From contig NZ_RHHB01000030.1 of the NCBI RefSeq assembly GCF_003710805.1, forward strand, positions 1 through 39,428: 39,428 nucleotides of DNA, read 5' to 3'. This document shows positions 24,452 to 32,168 of this stretch, in pieces; the stretch's first letter is position 1; every line of letters starts with the position of its first letter. The translations under genes and the position numbers were made by a program. Under the pieces are notes generated by a model that saw only the letters and a list, made by a program, of their open reading frames with translations, was not told the DNA's origin and did not search any database. This stretch comes from Agromyces tardus (GTDB lineage Bacteria > Actinomycetota > Actinomycetes > Actinomycetales > Microbacteriaceae).

Positions 24452-25117
24452 TCACTCCTGCCAGCCGGGGGCCACGAGGCCGGACTCGTACGCGACGACG
24501 ACGAGGTGCACTCGGTCGCGCGCGTGCAGCTTCGCCATGATGCGCGAGACGTGCGTCTTCGACGTGAGCGGACTCAGCACGAGCCGGGCCGCGATCTCGT
24601 CGTTCGTGAGGCCCTGGCCCACGAGCCGGAGCACCTCGCGCTCGCGGTCGGTGAGGGCGGCGAGCCGCGCCTCGTCGGGCGCGTCGCGGAGGCCCACCGC
24701 CATCCGCTCGAGGAGCCGCTTGGTGACGCCCGGCGAGAGCAGCGCCTCGCCGCTCGCGACCACGTGCACCGCTCGGATGAGGTCGACGGGCTCGGTGTCC
24801 TTCACGAGGAAGCCGCTCGCGCCCGCGCGCACGGCGCGGGCCACGTACTCGTCGAGCTCGAACGTCGTGACGATGACCACGCGCACGCCCGCGAGCGCCG
24901 GGTCGGCGGCGATCTGCTCGGTCGCCCAGAGGCCGTCGCCGCCCGGCATGCGGATGTCCATGAGCACGACGTCGACGGGCTCGCGGCGCACGAGCGCGAG
25001 GAGCTCCTCGCCGGTGGAGGCCTCGCCCACCACGTGGATGTCGTCCTCGGCGGCGAGGAGGGCACGGAACCCGGCACGCACGAGCACTTGGTCGTCGGCG
25101 AGCGCGACGCGGATCAC
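24452..25117 (-). CDS. NarL/LuxR-family response regulator
   Basis: This is a 221-residue two-component response regulator. The receiver domain covers residues 2-118 with acidic Asp8/Asp9, phospho-acceptor Asp54 (VLMDIRMPGGDG) and the conserved Lys in GFLVKDTEP. The C-terminal LuxR-type helix-turn-helix reads LTDREREVLRLVGQGLTNDE, then LVLSPLTSKTHVSRIMAKL. The start is GTG at 25117, whose GTGA overlaps the stop of the kinase gene, so the pair is translationally coupled. Target genes cannot be told; neighbouring LtrA and SHOCT genes face other ways. Confidence 0.94.
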   Translation of the reverse strand: MIRVALADDQVLVRAGFRALLAAEDDIHVVGEASTGEELLALVRREPVDVVLMDIRMPGGDGLWATEQIAADPALAGVRVVIVTTFELDEYVARAVRAGASGFLVKDTEPVDLIRAVHVVASGEALLSPGVTKRLLERMAVGLRDAPDEARLAALTDREREVLRLVGQGLTNDEIAARLVLSPLTSKTHVSRIMAKLHARDRVHLVVVAYESGLVAPGWQE

Positions 25118-26280
25118 GGCGACGCTCCCCACGGGAGGCGCGCGGTGACGCGGGTCCCGCCGAGTGACGACGGCCCGAGTTCGACGGATCCGCCGAGCAG
25201 CAGGGCCCGCTCGCGCATGCCGAGGATGCCGCCGCCCTCGTCGGCCGCGCCGATGCCGTGCCCGTCGTCGTCGACCGTGAGCTGCAGCTCGTCGCCGACG
25301 CGTTCGACGGTCACGACCGCTCGCGTCGCGCCGGCGTGCCGGACCACGTTCGTGAGCGCCTCCTGCGCGATGCGGTAGGCCGCGAACTGCACCGCCCGGC
25401 CCGGGGCGCCGTCGAGCCGGTCGACGAGGCTCGCCTCGAACCCCGGGGAACGCACGCCGCCGACGAGCCGCGGCAGCTCGGCGAGTTCCGCCTGCGGGGC
25501 GAGCGGCGCGTCCCCCTCGCTGCGGATCACGCCGAGCACGCTCCGCACCTCCTCCAGGGCGGTCTTCGAGGTGTCCTTGATGCTGCCGAGGGCGGTGCGG
25601 GCCTGCTCCGGGTCGCGGTCCATGAGGTGGAGCCCGACGCTCGCCTGCACGTTGATCTGCGAGAGGGCGTGCCCGATCACGTCGTGGAGCTCCCGGGCGA
25701 TCCGCACGCGCTCCCGCTGCTCTGCGGTCTGCCGTCGCCGCGCCGCCTCCGCGCGGAACTCCGCCGCGCGCAGCCGACGCACGCTCACGAACGATCCGAT
25801 GCCGAAGCACGCCGCGAGCAGCAGCGTCGTGAGCGCGATGCGGAACGGATGCCACGACAGGCCGAGGATCGCACCGAACACGATCGCCGAGCCCCACCCG
25901 ACCACGACCGACACGACGGCCCAGACCAGGGCGCCCCGGGCCACCGCGAACACGATCGCGAACGCCAGCGCGAGGTAGGGCGGGCCGACGTCGGGCGCGA
26001 AGAGCACGTCGACGAGCGCGGCCGCCGAGACCGCCGCGACCGTCGGGCCGGGATACCGGCGCGACGCGAGGAGCGCGAGCGGCCCGATCGCCGCGAGCGC
26101 GACCTGGGCCAGGCCCGCCGCCCAGCCCACGTGGAGCCACGCCGCGATCGCGATGGCGGCCGGCACCTGCACGAGCAGGCTGATGACCACGGGCGCGAGG
26201 AGCACGAACCCGGCGGGGGGCCGGAATCGTTCAGGTCGTCCGTCCCAGCGGGGACGGCCGTCCCACTGCGGCACGGGCAT
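25114..26280 (-). CDS. Sensor histidine kinase (HisKA_3 type)
   Basis: This is a 388-residue membrane sensor kinase, partner of the response regulator whose gene overlaps it. Residues about 20-165 form several hydrophobic segments (FVLLAPVVISLLVQVPAAIA, LALAFAIVFAVARGALVWAV and others) with no large extracellular domain, so it may sense a membrane or intramembrane signal. The dimerisation domain carries the phospho-acceptor His in RIARELHDVIGHALSQINVQ. The ATPase domain shows RIAQEALTNVVRHAGATR (N box) and LTVDDDGHGIG, then GGGILGMRERA (G boxes). The ATG at 26280 is preferred; an in-frame GTG at 26334 would add 18 basic residues. Confidence 0.9.
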   Translation of the reverse strand: MPVPQWDGRPRWDGRPERFRPPAGFVLLAPVVISLLVQVPAAIAIAAWLHVGWAAGLAQVALAAIGPLALLASRRYPGPTVAAVSAAALVDVLFAPDVGPPYLALAFAIVFAVARGALVWAVVSVVVGWGSAIVFGAILGLSWHPFRIALTTLLLAACFGIGSFVSVRRLRAAEFRAEAARRRQTAEQRERVRIARELHDVIGHALSQINVQASVGLHLMDRDPEQARTALGSIKDTSKTALEEVRSVLGVIRSEGDAPLAPQAELAELPRLVGGVRSPGFEASLVDRLDGAPGRAVQFAAYRIAQEALTNVVRHAGATRAVVTVERVGDELQLTVDDDGHGIGAADEGGGILGMRERALLLGGSVELGPSSLGGTRVTARLPWGASP

Positions 26281-26380
26281 CCCCCGATCGTAGTGCCGGC
26301 GCTCGCGCGCCGGATCGGCCCGCCGGAGGCTCACGCGTTACTCCACCGGGAGTAGCGCCCGACGATGATCCGCCCGCCGA

Positions 26381-27706
26381 TCAGAAGAGCGTCACCGGCT
26401 TGACGATGTCGGCGTAGATCAGCAGCGCGCTCATGGCGCCGAGCACGATGACCACGCCGAAGGTGAGCGGCATGAGCTTCGCGAGGTCGACCGGCCCCGG
26501 ATCGGGGCGCCGACGCAGCTTCGCGAAGCCGCGACGGATCGCCTCCCAGACGGCCCCCGCGACGTGACCGCCGTCGAGGGGGAGCAACGGGATGAGGTTG
26601 AACACGAAGAGCGCGATGTTGAGCGAGGCGATGATGCCGATGAGCCCGGCGGCCTTCGACGCGAGGGGCACCTCGTCGAGGCTCGCGATCTCGCCCGCGA
26701 CCCGGCCCACGCCGACCACGCTGATCGGCCCGTTCGGGTCCCGCTCCCCCGGCCCGAACGCCGCGTTGGCGACGTCGACCATGCGCTGCGGGAGGTTCAC
26801 GATGATCGCGCCGACGCCGACGATGTTCTCGCCGACGGCGGGCAGCACCGCCGTGACGGGCTGGCGCACCGTCTCGCTCGCGGGGCCGATGCCCACGAAG
26901 CCCACCTGCACGGTCACGGGGTCGCCCGCGGCATCCGTCACCACTGCGCCGTTCGCGTCGGTGGCGTACCGCTCGCTGAGCATCGGGGTGACCGTGAGGG
27001 TCTGCTTCTCGCCGTCGCGGATCACGACGACGTCGATGGACTCGTCGGGGTGGTCGCGGATGATCGCGGTGGACTCGTTCCACGTCCGGATCGCCTGCCC
27101 GTCGACGGACACGATGCGGTCGCCGGGCTGGAAGCCCGCGGCTGCGCCCGGAGCGGCCGGGTCGCCGGGCTCGCACGTCTGGCGCTCGCTCGTGGCGGGC
27201 AGTGCGCACGCCGAGACCGATCCGATCGTGGTCGAGGGCTGGCTCACGCCGAAGCCCATGAGCAGCACGCCGAAGAGCACGATCGCGAGCAGGAGGTTCA
27301 TCGTCGGGCCGCCGAGCATCACGACGATGCGCTTCCACACCGGCAGACGGTAGAACGCGCGTTCCTCGTCGCCCGGGGTGATCGACTCGGAGCTCGAGTC
27401 CCGCGCGTCCTGCACCAGCCCGCGGAAGAAGCCCGTGCCCGAGGCGCTGACCTGCTCGCCCTTCCCGGGCGGGAACATCCCGATCATCGAGATGTAGCCG
27501 CCGAGCGGGATCGCCTTGAACCCGTACTCGGTCTCGCCGCGCCGGCGCGACCACACCGTGGGCCCGAAGCCGATCATGTACTGGGTGACCTTGACGCCGA
27601 ACGCCTTCGCGGGCACCAGGTGCCCGATCTCGTGCAGGCCGATGGAGACGGCGAGGCCGACCACGATGATGACGACGCCGATCACGAAGGCGAGCACGGA
27701 ATCCAC
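26381..27706 (-). CDS. rip1: Site-2 intramembrane metalloprotease (Rip1/RseP family)
   Basis: This is a 441-residue M50 zinc protease that cleaves membrane-bound anti-sigma factors or similar substrates within the bilayer. The zinc-binding HEIGH motif is in the first transmembrane segment (GLHEIGHLVPAKAFG) near residue 25. The third ligand region is in FNLIPLLPLDGGHVAGAVWE near residue 375. A PDZ domain lies between, about residues 190-260 (AAGFQPGDRIVSVDGQAI). The start is GTG at 27706, six bases after TACGCT. In Mycobacterium tuberculosis the equivalent rip1 lies between dxr and ispG. Here dxr is still upstream, but ispG is separated by about 18 kb. Confidence 0.94.
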   Translation of the reverse strand: MDSVLAFVIGVVIIVVGLAVSIGLHEIGHLVPAKAFGVKVTQYMIGFGPTVWSRRRGETEYGFKAIPLGGYISMIGMFPPGKGEQVSASGTGFFRGLVQDARDSSSESITPGDEERAFYRLPVWKRIVVMLGGPTMNLLLAIVLFGVLLMGFGVSQPSTTIGSVSACALPATSERQTCEPGDPAAPGAAAGFQPGDRIVSVDGQAIRTWNESTAIIRDHPDESIDVVVIRDGEKQTLTVTPMLSERYATDANGAVVTDAAGDPVTVQVGFVGIGPASETVRQPVTAVLPAVGENIVGVGAIIVNLPQRMVDVANAAFGPGERDPNGPISVVGVGRVAGEIASLDEVPLASKAAGLIGIIASLNIALFVFNLIPLLPLDGGHVAGAVWEAIRRGFAKLRRRPDPGPVDLAKLMPLTFGVVIVLGAMSALLIYADIVKPVTLF

Positions 27707-27712
27707 CCCGCC

Positions 27713-27718
27713 AGCGTA
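27713..27718 (-). promoter_or_regulatory. -10 element of a leaderless promoter for rip1
   Basis: TACGCT, then GGCGGG, then the GTG start: the same six-base spacing as the other leaderless candidates. It gives rip1 a transcript independent of dxr. Confidence 0.6.
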
Positions 27719-27743
27719 GTGGCGGCTGCTTGGAGCCCGCTGG

Positions 27744-27775
27744 CGTTCGGCTGTGAGCCCGTTCGGCTGTGAGCC
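27744..27775. repeat. Tandem 16-bp duplication between dxr and rip1
   Basis: CGTTCGGCTGTGAGCC occurs twice in direct succession (27744-27759 and 27760-27775) in the space downstream of dxr. A related GTCAGCCGTGGGCTC follows. It is most likely a recent slippage or duplication scar. Confidence 0.75.
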
Positions 27776-27804
27776 GTGGGGTGTCAGCCGTGGGCTCGCG
27801 CGCC

Positions 27805-27827
27805 GCCGGCCGCAGTCCGCGGCCGGC
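27805..27827 (-). terminator. Hairpin immediately after dxr
   Basis: Perfect 9-base arms (GCCGGCCGC at 27805-27813, complement at 27819-27827) close a 5-base loop. On the minus strand the stem begins directly at the dxr stop codon. There is no U-tract. It may attenuate read-through into rip1. Confidence 0.55.
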
Positions 27828-28913
27828 CTACCTCGCCGCGATGCGCACGTCGGCGGCGCGCCGCGCCGACCGCTCCGCCTCCGCGAGCGAGTCGACCGTG
27901 AGGGTCGCCGACCCCGGTTCGTGCGCCTCGACGACGGCGCGCACGGTGTCGACGATGTCGGTGAAGCCGATGCGCCCCGCGTGGAACGCCGCGACGGCCT
28001 GCTCGTTCGCCGCGTTGAAGACGGCCGGGTACTCGCCGCGGGCGCGGCCCACCTGCTTCGCGAGCTTCACCGCGGGGAACGCCTCCTCGTCGAGCGGCTC
28101 GAACGTCCACTGCTGCGGGGTCGTCCAGTCGAGCGGCCGGCCCGCCGCGGCGACGCGGTTCGGCCAGTCGAGGCCGAGCGAGATGGGCAGTCGCATGTCG
28201 GGCGGCGACGCCTGGGCGATCGTCGAGCCGTCGACGAACTCGACCATGGAGTGCACGATCGACTGCGGGTGCACGACCACGTCGATGCGGTCGTAGTCCA
28301 CGTCGAAGAGCAGGTGCGCCTCGATGACCTCGAGGCCCTTGTTCACGAGCGTCGCCGAGTTGGTGGTGACCACGAGACCCATGTCCCAGGTGGGGTGGGC
28401 GAGCGCCTCGGCCGGGGTCACGCCGGCGAGCTGCTCGCGCCGACGACCGCGGAACGGGCCGCCTGACGCCGTCAGCACGAGACGGCGCACCTCTTGGTGC
28501 GTCCCCGAGCGAAGGGCCTGCGCGATGGCGGAGTGCTCCGAGTCGACGGGGACGATCTGGTCGGGCTGCGCGAGGCGCGTCACGAGGTCGCCGCCCACGA
28601 TGAGCGACTCCTTGTTCGCGAGGGCGAGCGTCGCGCCGCGCTCGAGCGTCGCGAGCGTCGGACCGAGGCCGACCGATCCCGTGATGCCGTTCAGCACCAC
28701 GTCGGCGTCGACATCGCGCACGAGCTGCTCCGCCTCCTCGATGCCGAGCGCCGTGTGCTCGACGCCGAACTCCGCGGCCTGCTGGTCGAGCAGGGCGCGG
28801 TTCGAGCCGACCGCGAGCCCGACGACGTCGAACCGCCGCGGGTTCGCGCGGATGACGTCGAGGGCCTGCGTGCCGATGGAGCCGGATGAGCCGAGGATGA
28901 TGACGCTGCGCAC
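27828..28913 (-). CDS. dxr: 1-deoxy-D-xylulose 5-phosphate reductoisomerase
   Basis: Dxr converts DXP to methylerythritol phosphate with NADPH and a divalent metal, the first committed step of the MEP pathway. The protein is 361 residues. The N-terminal NADPH motif is [20 protein letters not shown]. The metal and substrate-binding regions are visible as [14 protein letters not shown] and [14 protein letters not shown] near residues 140-165, and [11 protein letters not shown] near 190. It has the typical [21 protein letters not shown] segment and the C-terminal four-helix region. The start is GTG at 28913, six bases after TACAGT. It is upstream of rip1 as in other actinobacteria. Confidence 0.97.
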   Translation of the reverse strand: MRSVIILGSSGSIGTQALDVIRANPRRFDVVGLAVGSNRALLDQQAAEFGVEHTALGIEEAEQLVRDVDADVVLNGITGSVGLGPTLATLERGATLALANKESLIVGGDLVTRLAQPDQIVPVDSEHSAIAQALRSGTHQEVRRLVLTASGGPFRGRRREQLAGVTPAEALAHPTWDMGLVVTTNSATLVNKGLEVIEAHLLFDVDYDRIDVVVHPQSIVHSMVEFVDGSTIAQASPPDMRLPISLGLDWPNRVAAAGRPLDWTTPQQWTFEPLDEEAFPAVKLAKQVGRARGEYPAVFNAANEQAVAAFHAGRIGFTDIVDTVRAVVEAHEPGSATLTVDSLAEAERSARRAADVRIAAR

Positions 28914-28919
28914 GCCTCC

Positions 28920-28925
28920 ACTGTA
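28920..28925 (-). promoter_or_regulatory. -10 element of a leaderless promoter for dxr
   Basis: TACAGT is followed by GGAGGC and the GTG of dxr. The spacing of six bases matches the other leaderless candidates. The spacer also resembles a ribosome-binding site but is too close to the GTG to work as one. Confidence 0.55.
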
Positions 28926-28961
28926 GGGCGGGCGCCCGGTCGCCGCCCGCTCGCCGCCCGC

Positions 28962-29600
28962 TCAGGCGAGCACGGCGACGGATGCCGCGCGATTGCCCGG
29001 CATCGAGAGGTCGTGGAATCGCACCTCGCGCCAGCGCGAGCCGAACTCGGGCGTCGTGCGCACGATCCGCCCGACGCCGCCGTCCTCGCCCGGGATGGAG
29101 AGCGCGAGCCGCGAGGGCTCGATGAAGTCGAGGTGACCCATCGCGCGCAGGAGCGCCGTCTTGCGGGCCCACAGCGTCGCCCGCACGAGCGCCCGTCGCG
29201 CGGGGTCGAGCGCGTCGAGCGCATCTCGCTCGAGCGTGTGGAACGCCGCCTCGTCGATCACGCGGCCGCTGTCGAGGGCCGCGGGCTCGATGCCGACGCC
29301 GAGCGGATGCCGCGTGCCGACCGCTGCGACGATCGCCCCGTCGGAGACCGCCACGTCGGCGTACCACGGCCGCCCCGACGGCGTCGTCGGATACACGACG
29401 GAGGGGCGCCCGTGCCGTGCGCCGCACACCGCGCACGCGTGGCTGAGCTCGACGTCGGCGGCCGGCACGCCCGCCGAGATCGCGAGGTGCTCGCGCAGGA
29501 CCTCATCGGCGGAGGGAGGACGCCGGGACGCGGCGAGCACGAGCACGCGCGTGCCCGACTCCTCGAGTTCGAGGAGCTCCCCGTCGGCCACCGCACCCAT
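28962..29600 (-). CDS. 4'-phosphopantetheinyl transferase-like protein with altered active site
   Basis: This 212-residue protein has the architecture of Sfp-type phosphopantetheinyl transferases, which activate carrier proteins using CoA. The N-terminal half contains CAVCGARHGRPSV (residues 56-68), a typical Sfp-type segment. The first catalytic motif, normally GVDIE, reads GVGIE (101-105): the metal-binding Asp is Gly. The second, normally WxxKE, reads WARKT (144-148): the Glu is Thr. Two of the three canonical acidic residues are therefore missing and activity is doubtful. The ATG at 29600 is preferred because of an upstream GAGGA; an ATG at 29618 is possible. It is divergent from the plsC-like gene. 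No carrier-protein gene is nearby. Confidence 0.75.
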   Translation of the reverse strand: MGAVADGELLELEESGTRVLVLAASRRPPSADEVLREHLAISAGVPAADVELSHACAVCGARHGRPSVVYPTTPSGRPWYADVAVSDGAIVAAVGTRHPLGVGIEPAALDSGRVIDEAAFHTLERDALDALDPARRALVRATLWARKTALLRAMGHLDFIEPSRLALSIPGEDGGVGRIVRTTPEFGSRWREVRFHDLSMPGNRAASVAVLA

Positions 29601-29694
29601 GGCCCCATCCTCGCGCATGGCGGCCGGGATCCGCGTCACCCGGGACGGTGCGGACGCCCGGCTGAATATGCGCCTGCAGGCATGCCGCTGGGCG

Positions 29695-29700
29695 TAGCGT
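29695..29700 (+). promoter_or_regulatory. -10 element of a leaderless promoter for the plsC-like gene
   Basis: TAGCGT is followed by CGTCGG and the GTG at 29707. The CGTCGG spacer is identical to that of proS. Confidence 0.6.
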
Positions 29701-29706
29701 CGTCGG

Positions 29707-30468
29707 GTGAGCGAGATCGAGGCTGATGCCGTCCCCGCCCCGGCCGAGCGGCCGGGCCCCGTGTACACGATCGTCCGCGGCATCCTGCGCCCCCTGGTGC
29801 GTCTCGTCTACCGACCGAAGATCACCGGCTCGGAGCACGTGCCCAAGCGCGGGCCCGTCATCTTCGCGAGCAATCACCTGTCGTTCGTCGACAGCATCGT
29901 CATCCCCCTCGCGGCGCCGCGTCCCGTGCAGTTCCTCGCGAAGTCGCACTACTTCACCGGGAAGGGCCTGAAGGGCTGGGTCTCGCGCACCTTCTTCACC
30001 GCCATCGGCGCTGTCAGCGTCGAGCGCGGGGCGGGAGCCCAGGCGCAGGCCGCACTCGACCAGGGCCGGCGCATCCTCGAGTCGGGCAGCGCGTTCGCGC
30101 TCTACCCCGAGGGCACCCGTTCGCTCGACGGCCGCCTGTACCGCGGGCGCACGGGCGTCGCGTGGCTCGCCCTCACGACGGGCGCGGTCGTCGTGCCCGT
30201 CGGCCTCATCGGCACCCAGGAGATCCAGCCCGTCGGCGCGAAGCTCCCGCGCGTGCGCCCCGTCTCGGTGCGCTTCGGCGAGCCGATCGACCTGCGCCAC
30301 CACGGCAACGCCACCTCCGGCCGGGCCCGCCGCGCCGCGACCGACGAGGTCATGGCGGCCATCCACGCCCTCAGCGGCCAGGAGCTCGCCGGCGCGTACA
30401 ACGAGGCGCCGCCGCAGGGCACGCTCGCGAAGATCGCCGACCGCGTGGTTCCGCGGGAACGCGTCTGA
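29707..30468 (+). CDS. 1-acyl-sn-glycerol-3-phosphate acyltransferase family protein
   Basis: This is a 253-residue member of the PlsC family, which transfers a fatty acyl chain to lysophosphatidic acid during phospholipid synthesis. The acyltransferase motifs are clear: NHLSFVDS near residue 57 (the HX4D catalytic box), FFTAIGAVSVERG, YPEGTRSLDGRLYRGRTG near residue 137, and PVGLIGTQEI near residue 170. One amphipathic or membrane-associating stretch (TIVRGILRPLVRLVYRP) precedes the first motif. The GTG at 29707 is supported by the -10 hexamer six bases upstream. Some members of this family have other acyl acceptors. Confidence 0.9.
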   Translation: MSEIEADAVPAPAERPGPVYTIVRGILRPLVRLVYRPKITGSEHVPKRGPVIFASNHLSFVDSIVIPLAAPRPVQFLAKSHYFTGKGLKGWVSRTFFTAIGAVSVERGAGAQAQAALDQGRRILESGSAFALYPEGTRSLDGRLYRGRTGVAWLALTTGAVVVPVGLIGTQEIQPVGAKLPRVRPVSVRFGEPIDLRHHGNATSGRARRAATDEVMAAIHALSGQELAGAYNEAPPQGTLAKIADRVVPRERV

Positions 30469-30582
30469 CCAGCCTCCGCCCGGGGTCCGAGCCGCTCCGG
30501 CGTCTCCCCGCGACGGGCGCCCGGCCGCGGGAAGTCATCCACACATGCACCCGATTCCCAGCGACCGCCTTGTCGCGGCCGG

Positions 30583-30588
30583 TATCGT
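30583..30588 (+). promoter_or_regulatory. -10 element in front of the secreted lipoprotein gene
   Basis: TATCGT is followed by seven bases and an in-frame GTG at 30596. This is close to the leaderless pattern and supports the GTG over the ATG at 30608. TTGTCG at 30570-30575 is not at -35 distance. Confidence 0.45.
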
Positions 30589-30595
30589 CGCCCCG

Positions 30596-31537
30596 GTGAG
30601 CCCCGCGATGAAGCCGACGCCGAGCCGCGTGCGCACGATGATCGTGGCGCTCGCGGCATCCGTGCTGCTCGCAGTCACCGGCTGCACCGCAGAGCCGCGC
30701 ACGACCGACGACACGCCCTGGGGCACCGGGGTCGACCGGCCCGAGCCCCCGACGAGCGAGTTCGATCCCGGCCTGATCGTGAGCGACGACAGCTTCTACG
30801 ACGCGGGAGCGATGGACGAGGACCAGATCCAGGCGTTCCTCGAGTCCCGCCGCTGCGTGCCGCGCGACACCGCGCCGTGCCTCGACGACTACGCCGAGTC
30901 GACGCCCACGATCCCGGCGGTCGGCGGCCGCCACTGCGCGGAGTACCGCGGCGGCATCCGGGAGCGCGCGAGTCGCATCATCGAGAAGGTCGCAGCGGCC
31001 TGCGGAGTCAGCCCGCGCACCCTGCTCGTGCTGCTGCAGAAGGAGCAGTCGCTGCTCACCCGGCCGAGCCTCGCCGGCTACGAGCGTGCGACGGGCTACG
31101 GATGCCCCGACACCGCCGACTGCGAGCAGAAGTACTTCGGCTTCTTCAACCAGCTGTACAACGCCGCCTGGCAGTTCCGCCAGTACACCGAGGAACCCCA
31201 GCGCGCCTACCGGGTGGGCACGGTGCCGGTGCAGTTCAATCCGGATGCCGCGTGCGGCGCGTCGCCCGTCGACATCCGCAACCAGGCCACCGCGAACCTC
31301 TACAACTACACGCCGTACCAGCCGAGCGACGCGACCCTCGCGGATCCCGACGTCGGCGACGGCTGCTCGGCGTTCGGCAACCTCAACTTCTGGCGCATCT
31401 GGAACCGCTGGTTCGGCGACCCCACGGCCGAGCGCTACCCCGCCTTCTTCCCCTCGTGCCTGCGGCTCGTGGGCGGGCATCCCTGCCCCGATCCGGCGCC
31501 CACCGTGCCCGGGGTGGCGCCGCGGGCGACACCCTAG
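30596..31537 (+). CDS. Secreted lipoprotein, actinobacterial 'hemagglutinin'-annotated type
   Basis: This 313-residue lipoprotein starts with a basic signal peptide (MKPTPSRVRTMIVALAASVL after four residues) and lipobox AVTGC. A Pro/Thr linker is followed by FDPGLIVSDDSFYDAGAMDE. The folded part has at least ten cysteines, including ESRRCVPRDTAPCLDDY, GRHCAEYRGG, CGVSPRTLLVLLQKEQSLLT, YGCPDTADCEQKYFGFFNQL and YNYTPYQPSDATL. This conserved block is common in actinobacterial secreted proteins, often loosely annotated as hemagglutinin. The KEQSLLT segment is reminiscent of lysozyme-like domains, but a catalytic assignment is not justified. The many cysteines suggest a disulphide-stabilised surface domain. 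I prefer the GTG start; an ATG at 30608 is the alternative. Confidence 0.75.
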   Translation: MSPAMKPTPSRVRTMIVALAASVLLAVTGCTAEPRTTDDTPWGTGVDRPEPPTSEFDPGLIVSDDSFYDAGAMDEDQIQAFLESRRCVPRDTAPCLDDYAESTPTIPAVGGRHCAEYRGGIRERASRIIEKVAAACGVSPRTLLVLLQKEQSLLTRPSLAGYERATGYGCPDTADCEQKYFGFFNQLYNAAWQFRQYTEEPQRAYRVGTVPVQFNPDAACGASPVDIRNQATANLYNYTPYQPSDATLADPDVGDGCSAFGNLNFWRIWNRWFGDPTAERYPAFFPSCLRLVGGHPCPDPAPTVPGVAPRATP

Positions 31538-31555
31538 TCGCGCGACACCCTAGTC
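31526..31555. repeat. Short tandem duplication at two convergent stop codons
   Basis: GCGACACCCTAGTC occurs at 31526-31539 and again at 31542-31555 (period 16). The first copy contains the TAG of the rightward lipoprotein gene; the second, read leftward, contains the TAG of the OsmC gene. No hairpin terminator is seen between these convergent genes. Confidence 0.75.
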
Positions 31556-32065
31556 TCGCGATGCAGGGGCCGCATCCGCCCCGGTGTCGGCTCCGGCGAT
31601 CAGGATCGTCGGCTCGTGGTGCACCGGGAACGCGACGGAGGCCGCGATGAAGCACTTCTCGGAAGCCTCGGCGTGGATCGCCGCCGCGAGCTCGGCCGTC
31701 GCGGCATCCGCCACCGTGACCCGGGGCCGCAGGGTGACCTCGGTGAAGGCACCGCCGCCGCGTCCGTCCTCCACCATGGTGCCGGTGGCCGCATCGGTGT
31801 AGGCGCGAACGACGACCCCGTGGTTGGTGGCGACGTGCAGGTACGAGAGCATGTGGCACTGGCTCAGCGCCGCGATGAGGAGCTCCTCGGGGTTCCAACG
31901 CTCGCGATCGCCGTGGAACACGCGGTCGCTCGAGCCCGCGATCTCGTGCAGCTTGCCGGCGACGCGCACGACGTGCCGGCGCCCGTATGCGCGGTACGAC
32001 GCGGTGCCCTCGCCGCGATCGCCCTGCCACTCGACGTCGACCGCGTAGTGGTGCTCACCGAGCAT
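31550..32065 (-). CDS. OsmC-family protein
   Basis: This 171-residue protein belongs to the OsmC/Ohr superfamily, thiol peroxidases that reduce organic hydroperoxides. The first half shows YAVDVEWQGDRGEGTASYRA and DRERWNPEELLIAALSQCHM, in which the Cys of SQCH is the conserved helix cysteine. The C-terminal half contains HAEASEKCFIAASVAFPVHH, holding the second conserved Cys near residue 145. The pattern fits the OsmC-like branch more than Ohr. The ATG at 32065 has an excellent AAGGAGG ribosome-binding site. It is divergent from gabT and convergent with the secreted lipoprotein gene. Confidence 0.9.
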   Translation of the reverse strand: MLGEHHYAVDVEWQGDRGEGTASYRAYGRRHVVRVAGKLHEIAGSSDRVFHGDRERWNPEELLIAALSQCHMLSYLHVATNHGVVVRAYTDAATGTMVEDGRGGGAFTEVTLRPRVTVADAATAELAAAIHAEASEKCFIAASVAFPVHHEPTILIAGADTGADAAPASRD

Positions 32066-32153
32066 CGTGCCTCCTTCGAACGGGCGGCCGGCGGACGCCG
32101 CTCCCCCGTCGATTCTGCACCCGGCCCCCGACACGACGCGCCACGGCCGGGGA

Positions 32154-32159
32154 TAAGCT
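32154..32159 (+). promoter_or_regulatory. Candidate -10 element for gabT
   Basis: TAAGCT lies nine bases before the gabT ATG, so the transcript would be leaderless or have a leader of only a few bases. No ribosome-binding sequence is visible, which agrees. Confidence 0.5.
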
Positions 32160-32168
32160 GGACCGATC

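Noticed and set aside
24452..26140. Possible single kinase/regulator fusion protein in one frame
   Set aside because: Upstream of 25117 this frame is an Arg/Gly-rich shadow of the histidine kinase gene; two genes overlapping by GTGA explain the region.
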